From NCBI GenBank assembly GCA_947496215.1, contig CANMCF010000009.1, forward strand, positions 110,452-174,451: a stretch of DNA of 64,000 nucleotides, in the 5' to 3' direction. Shown here piece by piece: positions 16,131 to 25,009 of the stretch. Each line of letters begins with the position of its first letter. The first letter of the stretch is position 1. The position numbers and the translations under genes are program-made. The notes beneath the pieces were generated by a model, which was given only the letters and a program-made list of their open reading frames with translations, was not told where the DNA came from and did not search any database. This DNA comes from an uncultured Bizionia sp. (GTDB taxonomy: Bacteria; Bacteroidota; Bacteroidia; Flavobacteriales; Flavobacteriaceae).

Positions 16131-18863
16131 CTATAAACTATAAATAATTCTAGCTGTTATAAATCTTGGTTGAATAAAGTATTCCGTCGTACTCACGGAA
16201 ATATTTCCATTGCTTGTATTGTTTTGTGATTTTGTATCCAACAAGTTTGTTGCTTTCAACTCATATTCAAACTTGCTATCTGCATTCTTTCTATATGCCA
16301 AAGAAGCATTCCAAAACTCATAGCTATTGATAGAACTGTCTTCATTCCTAAAATCATTGAAAGTATAATCTGTCCTGAATGTCAATGTTTTAAATATCAA
16401 AGCATCAAAATCTACGGAAGGTGCATGTGTAAAAAACTTGGAACGTGTAGCTCCTTGATCATTGTCTTGGATGGTATAACGGTATCCAAAATCGAAATTG
16501 GGTGCATTTCTGAAGTTTGTACTCAGTCCTACATTGTATGTTTGCGTGTAATTTTCATTCTCTTGAACTCTACCTCCGTTTATTATGTTTGTCTTGGAGT
16601 AGTTCAAATTCCCTCTAACGGTAGCTTTGAGTTTCCCGAATGTACGCTGAAATCTTCCCATTGCATTGAAGCTCTCATCTGCAAAATCTGAATTAAACGG
16701 AGTAGATGTCCTAATGACGTTACCTACAGATGACGTTCTTATCCTATCGATGTTTTTTGTATATGAAAGATTTCCGAAGACATTGGTATAGTTAAACATG
16801 TTAAAACTGAAATAAGACAAATTCACATTGTGGGCAATAGCACTTTCCAATTCCGGATTTCCAGAATATAGAGCGTTGTAATTGTTAAGCACCAAACCTT
16901 TTGCCAATTGCGTTACATCCGTAAATTGTGTTTGCATACGGTAGTTCAATGTTATTTGCTCGCTCTTCTTTAGTTGCATACGCAAATTGAAATCTGGCAG
17001 CACCCTAAAGAAATTGTCTTTGTATTCTATTCCTGTTTGTGTATTTTTAGAACTATAGGCATGGGCGGATATTCCTGGTGTAATTGTAAAAATCCCTGTT
17101 TTGAACCTATAGTGCGCTCCCAAATAGACATCGTTGAATGTATACTTGGTATTATTCACATCCAAGCCATCATTGATTGTTGGTGTTGGCTGAAATGGAG
17201 CTCCATTATCCAAGGTTTGAAATATTCCCGTGTCAAATTTCTGTAGACTGTAGACTGTACCAAGTGTAAAATTAATATTGCTTTTGGTGTTAAGCACATT
17301 CCAATAATCCAACTTGGCATCCAGCTGGTTTGACTGTACCCTCTTTTCCTGAGAAATATCATAACCTATTTGCGTATCGTTCAACCCTAGGCCATCTGCC
17401 GTTGTCGCATAGTTGGTCTTATCTTCTAAAAACGCATTGTAAAACGGATCCTCGTCTTGCAACTTATGTTGCCCTTCGAAAGCAAAAATATTATTCTCAT
17501 CCGCCGTATAATAATAGTTTACGTTTTGATAGATGCTATATGGTTTTGTAGTTTCCAATTCGTTGATCCCTCCTATTCTAGACGAGAAAACATTTTGGTC
17601 TTGGGATTCCTTGGATAACCTTCCCAAGATATCATAATCCAATTGGTTGTTGGAGTTAGGCTTGTATTTCGCACTTAATTTAAGCATGCCCAAATCACTA
17701 CTTTGATTTGTATTGCTTGATTTGTCTTCTATAGATGCTGGCAATGAATCATCCACTGGTGTATCAGGGTTATCTGGTACCGCATTGAAGGTTATCGAAT
17801 TGTTTTCCTGCAATTCTATACGACTATTGGAAAAAATCGCAAATCCAGAAAGGTCCAAAGCCTTGTTTGGGGCATAACTGAAATTGGCTGCTCCGAACTT
17901 TGTATTGATGTCTTTGGCCCTGTTGTTTTGAAGTGATAAAAAACCGAGTCCATTGTTTCCAAGGTTAATGTTGGTTCCACTTTGGCTACTTGGGTTTCTA
18001 AAACCTCCTGTGAAGTTGAAATAATCTCGACGTGTAAAGGCAACCTCCCCGATATTATTTAAATCGCCAATGACGTTTACACTATATTCTGGGCTATAGT
18101 AAAACAATTTGGGTTGAGCCAAATATAGAGCTGTATCTTCTGAGGCACCTCCTCCTGCAGTCACGGTCCCGAACCAGAAATTCTTTTTCCCCTTTTTTAA
18201 CTTAATGTTTATTGCTATGTTGTCTTGATTGTTCTGTACACCGCTCAACTGCCCGACTTCAGCATGGTTTTTTAGCACTTGCACCTTGTCTACAGCATCG
18301 GCAGGGATGTTTTCGGTCGCCAATTTGGAATCTCCATCGAAAAACTCCTTACCTTCAACCATTACCTTTGAAACGGTTTTACCTTCAACCTCTATTTGTC
18401 CATCGTCATTAATCTCCACACCTGGCAGTTTCTCCAATACATCTCCCAATTTACGTTCTGTCCCACTTTTAAAAGAATCCGCATTGTATATTAACGTGTC
18501 TCCCTTTATGGTAACGGGCATTTCATACGTCAGTTCTATCTCATCCAAAGTCGTATCATTTTCCAAAGTAAAGCTTTTAGTGACATTGTCTTCCTTGGTC
18601 TCCAAAAACTCGTCTTTGGTCTTCATTCCAATGTAACTTATTTGCAACTTGTATTTGGTGTTCTTCTCCAAATTGAGTTTGTACTTTCCTTGGTCGTTGG
18701 TGATACCATAAGAATCCAAGACATTGGTTTCTTGATTGATTGCAACGACATTTGCCAATTCCAAAGGATTTCCTATACTATCTTTTACAACACCTTCCAA
18801 TCGCACTTGGGCAAAGGTTGTGCTAGTCGCCACTAGTAGCAACACTATTATTATTTTTTTCAT
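16131..18863 (-). CDS. TonB-dependent-receptor-like outer membrane beta-barrel protein
   Basis: The protein has 910 residues. After a signal peptide (MKKIIIVLLLVATSTTFAQ) comes a carboxypeptidase-regulatory-like beta-sandwich (LEGVVKDSIGNPLELANVVA ... ISYIGM), then a plug-like domain (KLGDVLEKLPGVEINDDGQI and VMVEGKEFFDGD), and a long beta-barrel of the OMP_b-brl type (PF14905-like), ending in an aromatic strand (FITARIIYSL). Such proteins sit in the outer membrane and take up or bind larger ligands; no partner SusD gene is present. It lies 40 bp downstream of the first of three GLPGLI genes and is probably co-transcribed with them. The ligand is unknown. Confidence 0.88.
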   Translation of the reverse strand: MKKIIIVLLLVATSTTFAQVRLEGVVKDSIGNPLELANVVAINQETNVLDSYGITNDQGKYKLNLEKNTKYKLQISYIGMKTKDEFLETKEDNVTKSFTLENDTTLDEIELTYEMPVTIKGDTLIYNADSFKSGTERKLGDVLEKLPGVEINDDGQIEVEGKTVSKVMVEGKEFFDGDSKLATENIPADAVDKVQVLKNHAEVGQLSGVQNNQDNIAINIKLKKGKKNFWFGTVTAGGGASEDTALYLAQPKLFYYSPEYSVNVIGDLNNIGEVAFTRRDYFNFTGGFRNPSSQSGTNINLGNNGLGFLSLQNNRAKDINTKFGAANFSYAPNKALDLSGFAIFSNSRIELQENNSITFNAVPDNPDTPVDDSLPASIEDKSSNTNQSSDLGMLKLSAKYKPNSNNQLDYDILGRLSKESQDQNVFSSRIGGINELETTKPYSIYQNVNYYYTADENNIFAFEGQHKLQDEDPFYNAFLEDKTNYATTADGLGLNDTQIGYDISQEKRVQSNQLDAKLDYWNVLNTKSNINFTLGTVYSLQKFDTGIFQTLDNGAPFQPTPTINDGLDVNNTKYTFNDVYLGAHYRFKTGIFTITPGISAHAYSSKNTQTGIEYKDNFFRVLPDFNLRMQLKKSEQITLNYRMQTQFTDVTQLAKGLVLNNYNALYSGNPELESAIAHNVNLSYFSFNMFNYTNVFGNLSYTKNIDRIRTSSVGNVIRTSTPFNSDFADESFNAMGRFQRTFGKLKATVRGNLNYSKTNIINGGRVQENENYTQTYNVGLSTNFRNAPNFDFGYRYTIQDNDQGATRSKFFTHAPSVDFDALIFKTLTFRTDYTFNDFRNEDSSINSYEFWNASLAYRKNADSKFEYELKATNLLDTKSQNNTSNGNISVSTTEYFIQPRFITARIIYSL

Positions 18864-18903
18864 TTTTTTAAATTGGTTTATTTATTTAGGGTAGTGAGAA
18901 GCA

Positions 18904-19908
18904 TTAATGTCTACCTCCGCCTCTTCTTTGTCCTTTACGGTTTCTGCCACCATACATTTCGCGCATTTCCTCCATTTTCTTCTTGATGATGTCATTGTAC
19001 TCTTGCTTGGTCACTTCTTTTCCCTTCGATGGTTTTTTTATTTCGCTCTTCTCTGTTGGGTTCATGACTATCTTGGAACACAGAATCGTTGTCTTACCTG
19101 CATTTACTTCCAAAATCAAACCTGGCAATCCCCAATACTCTCCTGGTCCCTGACTTACTGGAATTTGCATTGTATACCAAGCTGTAACTTCTATTTCTTT
19201 GGGAACTTCTACTTCGGACATGAAATCCTTTGACTTTTCATCTGCAGAAGCAACTGTTGTGGAGTCCTTTGTTTTTTCGACCTCTTCCTGTTTTTCATCA
19301 TCTTTCAAATCACCGTTCCCACTTGCTCCTAAACTTCTACTTCCTTTGCTCTTCTCCTTGGATTTGGTTTTGTCTTCATCGTTTTTCTTTCCACGTCTAC
19401 GCATATTCATGAAATCCATCTCATCTCCTTTTTTTATGGCCGTTGCCTTCATACACATATATTTACCAATTTGTTTCGTTTCACCAGTCATCTTCCACTC
19501 TAACTTTTGGAGGTCTTCCTTTATTAGAAATTGTTTTCCAAAAAACTCTTGGTCTTGTAAAAATTGACTTTCCTTTACATTTTTGTATTGTGCTCCAGCA
19601 GTGAAGCTCCCCATCATTCTTCCAAAACCTCCTCTGCCACCTGGAGCTTCCAATTTCTCTTCTTCCTTGTATATCGATTCTGCTTTGTTGAATGTCAAGA
19701 TGTACGTTTTTTCGAACATGCTCTTCATTCTATCCATTATCATCTTCTTACGTTCTGGACTCATTTGTCTTCCTCCCCATTCTCCTAGATCTACAGAAGT
19801 TTTGGATTGGTATGTTGCTACACCTTGAAAATCGTCTTGTGCATATGTAGTTGCAAATGTGAAAAATGACAAACAAGCAATTAAAATTTTAATGGATTTC
19901 AAATTCAT
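18904..19908 (-). CDS. GLPGLI family protein (paralogue 1, next to receptor)
   Basis: The protein has 334 residues. ATG 19908 is chosen because it begins a good signal peptide (MNLKSIKILIACLSFFTFATTYAQ); a longer start at 19992 does not. The family signature EYWGLPGLILEVN is near the C-terminus, followed by SKIVMNP. A low-complexity K/E/S/D-rich insert (about residues 180-245) and a Gly/Arg-rich C-terminus (GGRNRKGQRRGGGRH) distinguish it from its two neighbours. The protein is exported to the periplasm or outer membrane; its biochemical function is not known. It is probably in one operon with the receptor. Confidence 0.88.
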   Translation of the reverse strand: MNLKSIKILIACLSFFTFATTYAQDDFQGVATYQSKTSVDLGEWGGRQMSPERKKMIMDRMKSMFEKTYILTFNKAESIYKEEEKLEAPGGRGGFGRMMGSFTAGAQYKNVKESQFLQDQEFFGKQFLIKEDLQKLEWKMTGETKQIGKYMCMKATAIKKGDEMDFMNMRRRGKKNDEDKTKSKEKSKGSRSLGASGNGDLKDDEKQEEVEKTKDSTTVASADEKSKDFMSEVEVPKEIEVTAWYTMQIPVSQGPGEYWGLPGLILEVNAGKTTILCSKIVMNPTEKSEIKKPSKGKEVTKQEYNDIIKKKMEEMREMYGGRNRKGQRRGGGRH

Positions 19909-20050
19909 CGTATTGAGTATTAGGTTGATTCTTAAGTATTTGTTTTCAAAAATACAGTTATTAGTAACCGTTAGACTCTCCTTGTTACACAAAGTTTAAT
20001 CTCAATACGTTAAAATATTCTTAATTTTCACATTCTGTTATGATTGTGAA

Positions 20051-20896
20051 TTATCCACCAATTCTAAACTCTATGCGATGTCCATCCTTGCCTGGTCTAT
20101 GGTATTGCTCCTCCATTTCCTTCATTTTCTTTTCTATGATGGCGTTATACTTTTCTTGGGTTACCTCCTTCCCTTTCTTTGGTTCTGCAATGGCCACCTT
20201 GTTCTTGGGGTTCAGAACTATCTTACTACAAATTACCGTTTCCGTTCCATCATTTACTTCCAAAATCAACCCTGGAAGTCCATAATAGTTGCCTGGTCCA
20301 TTGTTTACAGGAATCTGTGTAGTATACCAAGCGGTGATGGTAATTTCTTTCATCTCCGGAACCCTGTCGCCATCTTCTTCAGAATCCCTATTCTCGTTTA
20401 TGGTCATACTACTTTCCCTTACCTCCACCTCTCTTTTCAATGTAGCCTTGTAACAAGTATATTCACCTATGTTTTTGGTTTCACTTCCCAACTTCCAATC
20501 CAGTTTCTCCAACTCATCCTTTATTAGGAACAATTTACTGAATGATTCGTTTTGGTTGGTAAATCGTCCTTCCTTGGTATTCTTGTAAAGCACGTCTGCT
20601 CCTCCCGGGGTCATAACCATTACCCGCACTCCTGCTGGTTGAGGAGCTCCTAATTTCTCATCCTCCTTATAAATTGACTCCTCCCTGTTAAAGGTCAAAA
20701 GATAGGTCTTTTCAAACTGTTTTTTAAGTTGCTCCATTACGAGGTCTTGCATGCCAGAATCTACTTGTGTACTATCCATCTTTATGTTTAAACCTAATTT
20801 TCGTTTGGACTTGTAAGTCGCCACACCTTGAAAATCTTGGGCAAAAATTGAGGCGCTAATCAAAATTGTTGCCAGTGTCAATACTATTCTTTTCAT
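20051..20896 (-). CDS. GLPGLI family protein (paralogue 2)
   Basis: The protein has 281 residues, a signal peptide (MKRIVLTLATILISASIFAQ), and a start DFQGVATYKSKR shared with paralogue 1. The signature NYYGLPGLILEVNDG is followed by VICSKIVLNP. The middle has QFEKTYLLTFNREESIYKEDEKL, matching paralogue 1 almost residue for residue. Three phased GTTAAC hexamers lie 60-86 bp before its start, which suggests its own regulated promoter. Its function is unknown beyond family membership. Confidence 0.9.
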   Translation of the reverse strand: MKRIVLTLATILISASIFAQDFQGVATYKSKRKLGLNIKMDSTQVDSGMQDLVMEQLKKQFEKTYLLTFNREESIYKEDEKLGAPQPAGVRVMVMTPGGADVLYKNTKEGRFTNQNESFSKLFLIKDELEKLDWKLGSETKNIGEYTCYKATLKREVEVRESSMTINENRDSEEDGDRVPEMKEITITAWYTTQIPVNNGPGNYYGLPGLILEVNDGTETVICSKIVLNPKNKVAIAEPKKGKEVTQEKYNAIIEKKMKEMEEQYHRPGKDGHRIEFRIGG

Positions 20897-20956
20897 TTTT
20901 TATTATTTTATGATTAATTGATGTTACAAATATGAAAATCATATTCAATGTTTATA

Positions 20957-20982
20957 GTTAACTAATGTTAACGTGTGTTAAC
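20957..20982. promoter_or_regulatory. Three phased GTTAAC hexamers upstream of GLPGLI paralogue 2
   Basis: GTTAAC occurs at 20957-20962, 20967-20972 and 20977-20982: three exact copies at exactly 10-bp spacing, so on the same face of the helix. This is the arrangement bound by OmpR/PhoB-type regulators. The same array occurs at 21891-21915. A regulator of that class is encoded at 23505. Confidence 0.7.
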
Positions 20983-21046
20983 CTAATTAAATCCTTTTAG
21001 TGGAATACTATAACTTTCGTGTAACTCGCATTCTAAAAAACTAATA

Positions 21047-21838
21047 TCAATGGGTATGAGCTCCTGAAAAGTCCCTTATCTTCTCTAACATTTCTTTGTT
21101 TTTCTTAGCTTTGACTGTATCAAACTTGTCTTGAGTAATCTTTTTCCCTCTTACAGGTTCTTTTATCGTAATTTCCTTCTTCGGGTTCAGGATAATTTTA
21201 CTACAAACGAGAGTAGTCTTACCATCATTAATCTCTAAGATTAAGCCAGGCAAGCCCTCATAATTTGAAGGGCCATTGCTTATTGGTATCTGCAAGGTAT
21301 ACCATACAGTAATTTTTTTATTTTTCACCACAGATTTAAACGCACCTTCTTTTTCCTCGATCACAGTATGTTTCATCTCAAATGTTGCTTTGTAACACAC
21401 ATATTCCCCTATGTTTTTTTTGCCTTTTTCCAAAACCCATTTCCGAAGAACCAAACTATCTTTTACCAAAAACCGCTTTCCCATGAACTCCACTTCTCTA
21501 ACAAATCTATTTTCCTTTATGTTTTTATATAAAACCCCCATTGGGTTTTGATCCTCCACAATCATATTGGTCTCCTGTGAAGATGGTTCCTTTAATTTCT
21601 CATCTTGTTTATATAATGACTCTCTATTATTAAATATCAAAACATATTCTCTTTGTAATTGCTTACTCAATTCTTCATGAATCTGTCTATCCGTCGATGA
21701 AATTTCTTTATTGTTATTGCTTTTGTAATCTATTTTGATATGCGATTTATAAAATGCAATTCCCTCAAAACTTTGCGATTGCCCATTAAAAAAAATCATT
21801 AACAATATCATTGTAAAAATCCTCTTGTTTGTTTCCAT
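21047..21838 (-). CDS. GLPGLI family protein (paralogue 3)
   Basis: The protein has 263 residues, an N-terminal signal segment (RIFTMILLMIFFNGQSQ), then SFEGIAFYKSHI. The signature NYEGLPGLILEINDG is followed by VCSKIILNPKKE. It is the most divergent of the three. It is transcribed divergently from the sensor kinase at 21956 across a 117-bp spacer with the second GTTAAC array, so both promoters can be controlled from one site. Confidence 0.9.
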   Translation of the reverse strand: METNKRIFTMILLMIFFNGQSQSFEGIAFYKSHIKIDYKSNNNKEISSTDRQIHEELSKQLQREYVLIFNNRESLYKQDEKLKEPSSQETNMIVEDQNPMGVLYKNIKENRFVREVEFMGKRFLVKDSLVLRKWVLEKGKKNIGEYVCYKATFEMKHTVIEEKEGAFKSVVKNKKITVWYTLQIPISNGPSNYEGLPGLILEINDGKTTLVCSKIILNPKKEITIKEPVRGKKITQDKFDTVKAKKNKEMLEKIRDFSGAHTH

Positions 21839-21890
21839 TTCTTTTTATTTTTATCCATCACAAAGATGTAATCAAATATCAAATATCTTC

Positions 21891-21915
21891 GTTAACTAAT
21901 GTTAACGTCTGTTAA
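21891..21915. promoter_or_regulatory. Second phased GTTAAC array, between GLPGLI 3 and the kinase gene
   Basis: GTTAAC at 21891-21896 and 21901-21906 and GTTAA(G) at 21911-21915 repeat with 10-bp spacing. The flanking bases (CTTCGTTAACTAATGTTAACG) also match the array at 20957. It lies immediately upstream of the -33 element of the kinase promoter, a normal activator position. Confidence 0.7.
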
Positions 21916-21919
21916 GCGA

Positions 21920-21951
21920 TTGGTTTTCTAGACTTTTAACATTTACTTTTG
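21920..21951 (+). promoter_or_regulatory. Promoter of the sensor kinase operon
   Basis: TTG at 21920-21922, a 21-bp spacer, and TACTTTTG at 21944-21951 match the Bacteroidota consensus. The ATG follows at 21956, so the mRNA would be leaderless or nearly so. Confidence 0.6.
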
Positions 21952-21955
21952 ATAT

Positions 21956-23449
21956 ATGGACAATAAAAAAATCAAATGGATTCTATATATAATAATTATG
22001 GTAATCGTAAGTACGATAGCCATTCAGGTCTATTGGAATTATAAAAACTACCAAACGAACAAACAACAATTGATAAACGATGTGCAAACAAGTCTAGACA
22101 ATGCACTAGATAGCTATTATGAAAATCTAGCAAAGAAAAGCACTCTTGGTTTTGCCGTATATGATGACGCTCCAAATGGATTATTGAATTATCAATATGG
22201 TTGTGAAACCATGATGAGCAATATAGACATCCAAATAAACAACTCTGGTTTCGATGAAAATAAATTTTCAACAAAAGACACTCTATACAACAATATTACG
22301 GTATTGAAAGGCAATCACATGGATTCTTTATTAATGTCGATGCATGATCACAAAAATGAAGCTATACGTTGGGAAAGAACTTTAACAGATTCTTCCAGAA
22401 AAAGCAGTGTTGCATCCTTAACCTCAAAGGTCGTTTTTGCCATTACCAATGACTCTTTGAAGTTAAGAGAAGTAGATTCCCTATTGCGCATGGAGTTAAA
22501 ACGAAAATCCTTGAATTTGGATGTTGGATTAACTTTTAAAGATCCTTTTCAAGACATTAAAACATTCAACAAGAAAACCAGCACCAGCTCAACATTGTCC
22601 ACATCTTCCAAATCCATGCTTTTACCTGAATTTAGTGAAGTAAAAGTATACTTCGACAACGCAACCAAAATTATTCTCAAACGGATTCTATCAGGAATCC
22701 TAATTTCGACATTACTTGTAATGGCTGTCATAAGCTGTTTGCTATACATGCTTAAAATCATTAACCAACAAAAGCAACTTGCTGAAGTCAAGAACGATCT
22801 AATAAGCAACATCACCCATGAGTTCAAAACTCCAATCGCAACTATCAGCGTAGCATTGGAAAGCATAAAGGATTTCAATGTCATCGATGACAAGGTCAAG
22901 ACCAAAACATATTTGGAACTTTCCACCAACCAATTGTCCAAACTCAACATCATGGTGGAAAAACTCTTGGAAACCGCAACCTTGGATAGTGAAAACTTGA
23001 ATTTGAACAAGGAAACCGTGGACATAGTTCAAATGCTAGGCATACAAGTGGAAAAGCATCAAATGCAGACCGCCAACAAAACGTTGCTTTTCAATGCTTC
23101 GGCAGAGAACATAATGGCCAAGGTTGATGTCTTTCATTTTGAAAATGCAATAAACAACGTCATAGACAATGCAGTAAAATATGGAGGTGATTCCATTTCT
23201 GTGCAAATACAACAGGAAGCAACCCATGTAGACATTTTGATTTCGGATGACGGGAATACATTGACCCAAGCCAACCTCAATCAAATTTTCGAAAAGTTTT
23301 ATCGTGTTTCAAAAGGAAATACCCATGATGTTAAAGGGTTTGGCATTGGCTTGTATTACACAAAAAAAATAATTGAAAAACATGGCGGAACCATTGTTGT
23401 AAACCTAAAAGATGATACTACTTTCAAAATAACAATTCCCAATACCTAG
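21956..23449 (+). CDS. Sensor histidine kinase (OmpR-partner type)
   Basis: The protein has 497 residues. It has an N-terminal membrane helix (ILYIIIMVIVSTIAIQVYW), a periplasmic sensor domain of about 200 residues without recognised family, and a second helix (ISTLLVMAVISCLLYMLKII). H-box NITHEFKTPIA has H288. The N-box region is INNVIDNAVKYGG, and the G-boxes read DDGNTL (the usual DNGxG is altered) and FGIGLYYTKKII. The response regulator begins 55 bp later. The gene is divergent from the GLPGLI/receptor cluster, which is the likely target. Confidence 0.92.
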   Translation: MDNKKIKWILYIIIMVIVSTIAIQVYWNYKNYQTNKQQLINDVQTSLDNALDSYYENLAKKSTLGFAVYDDAPNGLLNYQYGCETMMSNIDIQINNSGFDENKFSTKDTLYNNITVLKGNHMDSLLMSMHDHKNEAIRWERTLTDSSRKSSVASLTSKVVFAITNDSLKLREVDSLLRMELKRKSLNLDVGLTFKDPFQDIKTFNKKTSTSSTLSTSSKSMLLPEFSEVKVYFDNATKIILKRILSGILISTLLVMAVISCLLYMLKIINQQKQLAEVKNDLISNITHEFKTPIATISVALESIKDFNVIDDKVKTKTYLELSTNQLSKLNIMVEKLLETATLDSENLNLNKETVDIVQMLGIQVEKHQMQTANKTLLFNASAENIMAKVDVFHFENAINNVIDNAVKYGGDSISVQIQQEATHVDILISDDGNTLTQANLNQIFEKFYRVSKGNTHDVKGFGIGLYYTKKIIEKHGGTIVVNLKDDTTFKITIPNT

Positions 23450-23504
23450 AATACCTTCATTTACTTGACTTGTTCAGGTTGTGAAAAATAAAATTAAAAA
23501 CACT

Positions 23505-24194
23505 ATGAACACCTCCAACAAAACCACCATACTGCTTGCCGAAGATGAACCCGCTTTAGGTCAAATCATCAAAGAGAGCTTGGAAACGCGCAACTTTACA
23601 GTATTGCTATGCGAAGATGGGGAGAAGGCCATGGATACCTACAAGAAAATGCAACCAGAACTTTTGGTCTTGGATGTGATGATGCCAAAGAAAGATGGAT
23701 TCACCCTAGCTAAGGAAATTCGAGTGATAGACAATGGCATCCCCATTATATTTCTTACCGCAAAATCACAAACACAGGATGTCGTCGAAGGTTTTACCAT
23801 TGGAGGCAATGACTATTTGAAAAAACCCTTCAGTATGGAAGAGTTGATTGTTCGAATAAACAACTTGCTACATCGTACCATAGTACAAAAGACAGCGGAT
23901 ATTCTTCAATTGGGAAACTACACATTCGATTTCCCAAAACAAACATTGCAATTCAAGAAAGAGGACCGCATTCAACTCACTCATCGTGAAGCACATTTAT
24001 TGTTTCATCTCATAAAAAACAAAAACCAAGTCTTGGATCGCTCTCTAATTCTCAACAAACTTTGGGGTAGTGATGATTTTTTCAACGCAAGAAGCATGGA
24101 TGTCTTCATTAGCAAGCTCAGAAAAAAACTAAAATTGGACGATTCCATCCAAATACTGAATGTTCGTGGCTTTGGTTATAAGATAGTATTTTGA
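23505..24194 (+). CDS. OmpR/PhoB-family response regulator
   Basis: The protein has 229 residues. The receiver domain reads ILLAEDEPALG, LLVLDVMMPKKDG (phospho-acceptor Asp), FLTAKS and DYLKKPFSMEEL. The winged-helix domain shows LTHREAHLLFHLI, RSLILNKLWG, RSMDVFISKLRKKL and ILNVRGFGYKI. ATG 23505 gives a compact start; a GTG at 23481 would add 8 residues. It is the cognate partner of the kinase upstream. Members of this class bind phased direct repeats, matching the GTTAAC arrays at 20957 and 21891. Confidence 0.95.
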   Translation: MNTSNKTTILLAEDEPALGQIIKESLETRNFTVLLCEDGEKAMDTYKKMQPELLVLDVMMPKKDGFTLAKEIRVIDNGIPIIFLTAKSQTQDVVEGFTIGGNDYLKKPFSMEELIVRINNLLHRTIVQKTADILQLGNYTFDFPKQTLQFKKEDRIQLTHREAHLLFHLIKNKNQVLDRSLILNKLWGSDDFFNARSMDVFISKLRKKLKLDDSIQILNVRGFGYKIVF

Positions 24195-24227
24195 AAATGG
24201 TTTAGTTTTTGTACTTTGGTCTATACA

Positions 24228-25007
24228 ATGAAGAACACAAACTACTTTTTACTTCTTTTTTCATTCTTTATGTTCGGTCAAGAACCCATAGACTCCGAAT
24301 ACATAGGAAAGATAGCTTTCAAAGCAGATTCCATAATAGGTATGGATTCCTTTAAAACCCTATTCTATACCAAAAACAATACGTTCATTGCCAAAAAGGA
24401 AAAAGAAAAATTAAAATACAGCAACATCCAATTGGGGGGCATAACCTCGGTAAACACATTCAATCCACTGAAGATAAACGTATTTTACAAAGCCTTCAAT
24501 ACGGTTGTCATTTTAGACAATAGATTGGCTGAAATTTACAAAATAGATTTCAATGCCATCAACTCCTATAGGAATGTCACTCATATCTCGACTGGAAGCG
24601 ACAATACCTTTTGGCTTTACAATCAAGATGATCAAGTCTTGGAGTTGTTCGATTACAAAACAAACAAGACAAGAGCTAAAACCTTGCCGGTAAAGAGCAA
24701 AGTCTTGGATCTCAAAAGTAATTACAACACATGTTGGCTGCTTACAAAAGACTATTTGTATGCCTATAATTATTTTGGAAGCTTGCTTTTTAAAATCGAA
24801 AACACTGGTTTTACGTCATTGAGGGAAAGCAACGACAATCTAGTACTAAAAAAGGAAAACAAATTGTTTTATCTAAGCAAAGGAACCGATGTATTCAATC
24901 CCATTTCAATTCAAAATTTGTTAATAAATCAGTTTTTGGTAGTCAATGAAATCGTGTATATTTACCGCGATGAATTTCTTCATCGGTACCAACTTAAAAA
25001 GAAATAA
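24228..25007 (+). CDS. Exported protein of unknown function, possible beta-propeller
   Basis: The protein has 259 residues, with a signal peptide from ATG 24228 (MKNTNYFLLLFSFFMFGQE). It shows regularly spaced short beta segments with WLYNQDDQVLELFDY, CWLLTKDYLYAYNYFGSLL and KLFYLSKGTDVF, a pattern compatible with a beta-propeller of four to six blades. No catalytic motif is recognised. The deoxynucleoside kinase gene begins 2 bp after its stop, so the two are translated from one mRNA, although their compartments differ. No function can be assigned. Confidence 0.75.
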   Translation: MKNTNYFLLLFSFFMFGQEPIDSEYIGKIAFKADSIIGMDSFKTLFYTKNNTFIAKKEKEKLKYSNIQLGGITSVNTFNPLKINVFYKAFNTVVILDNRLAEIYKIDFNAINSYRNVTHISTGSDNTFWLYNQDDQVLELFDYKTNKTRAKTLPVKSKVLDLKSNYNTCWLLTKDYLYAYNYFGSLLFKIENTGFTSLRESNDNLVLKKENKLFYLSKGTDVFNPISIQNLLINQFLVVNEIVYIYRDEFLHRYQLKKK

Positions 25008-25009
25008 AT

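Noticed and set aside
19957..19975. GTTA-rich sequence before GLPGLI paralogue 1 as a third regulator site
   Set aside because: The GTTA elements are spaced 6-7 bp apart and not in 10-bp phase, so they do not match the two triplets.
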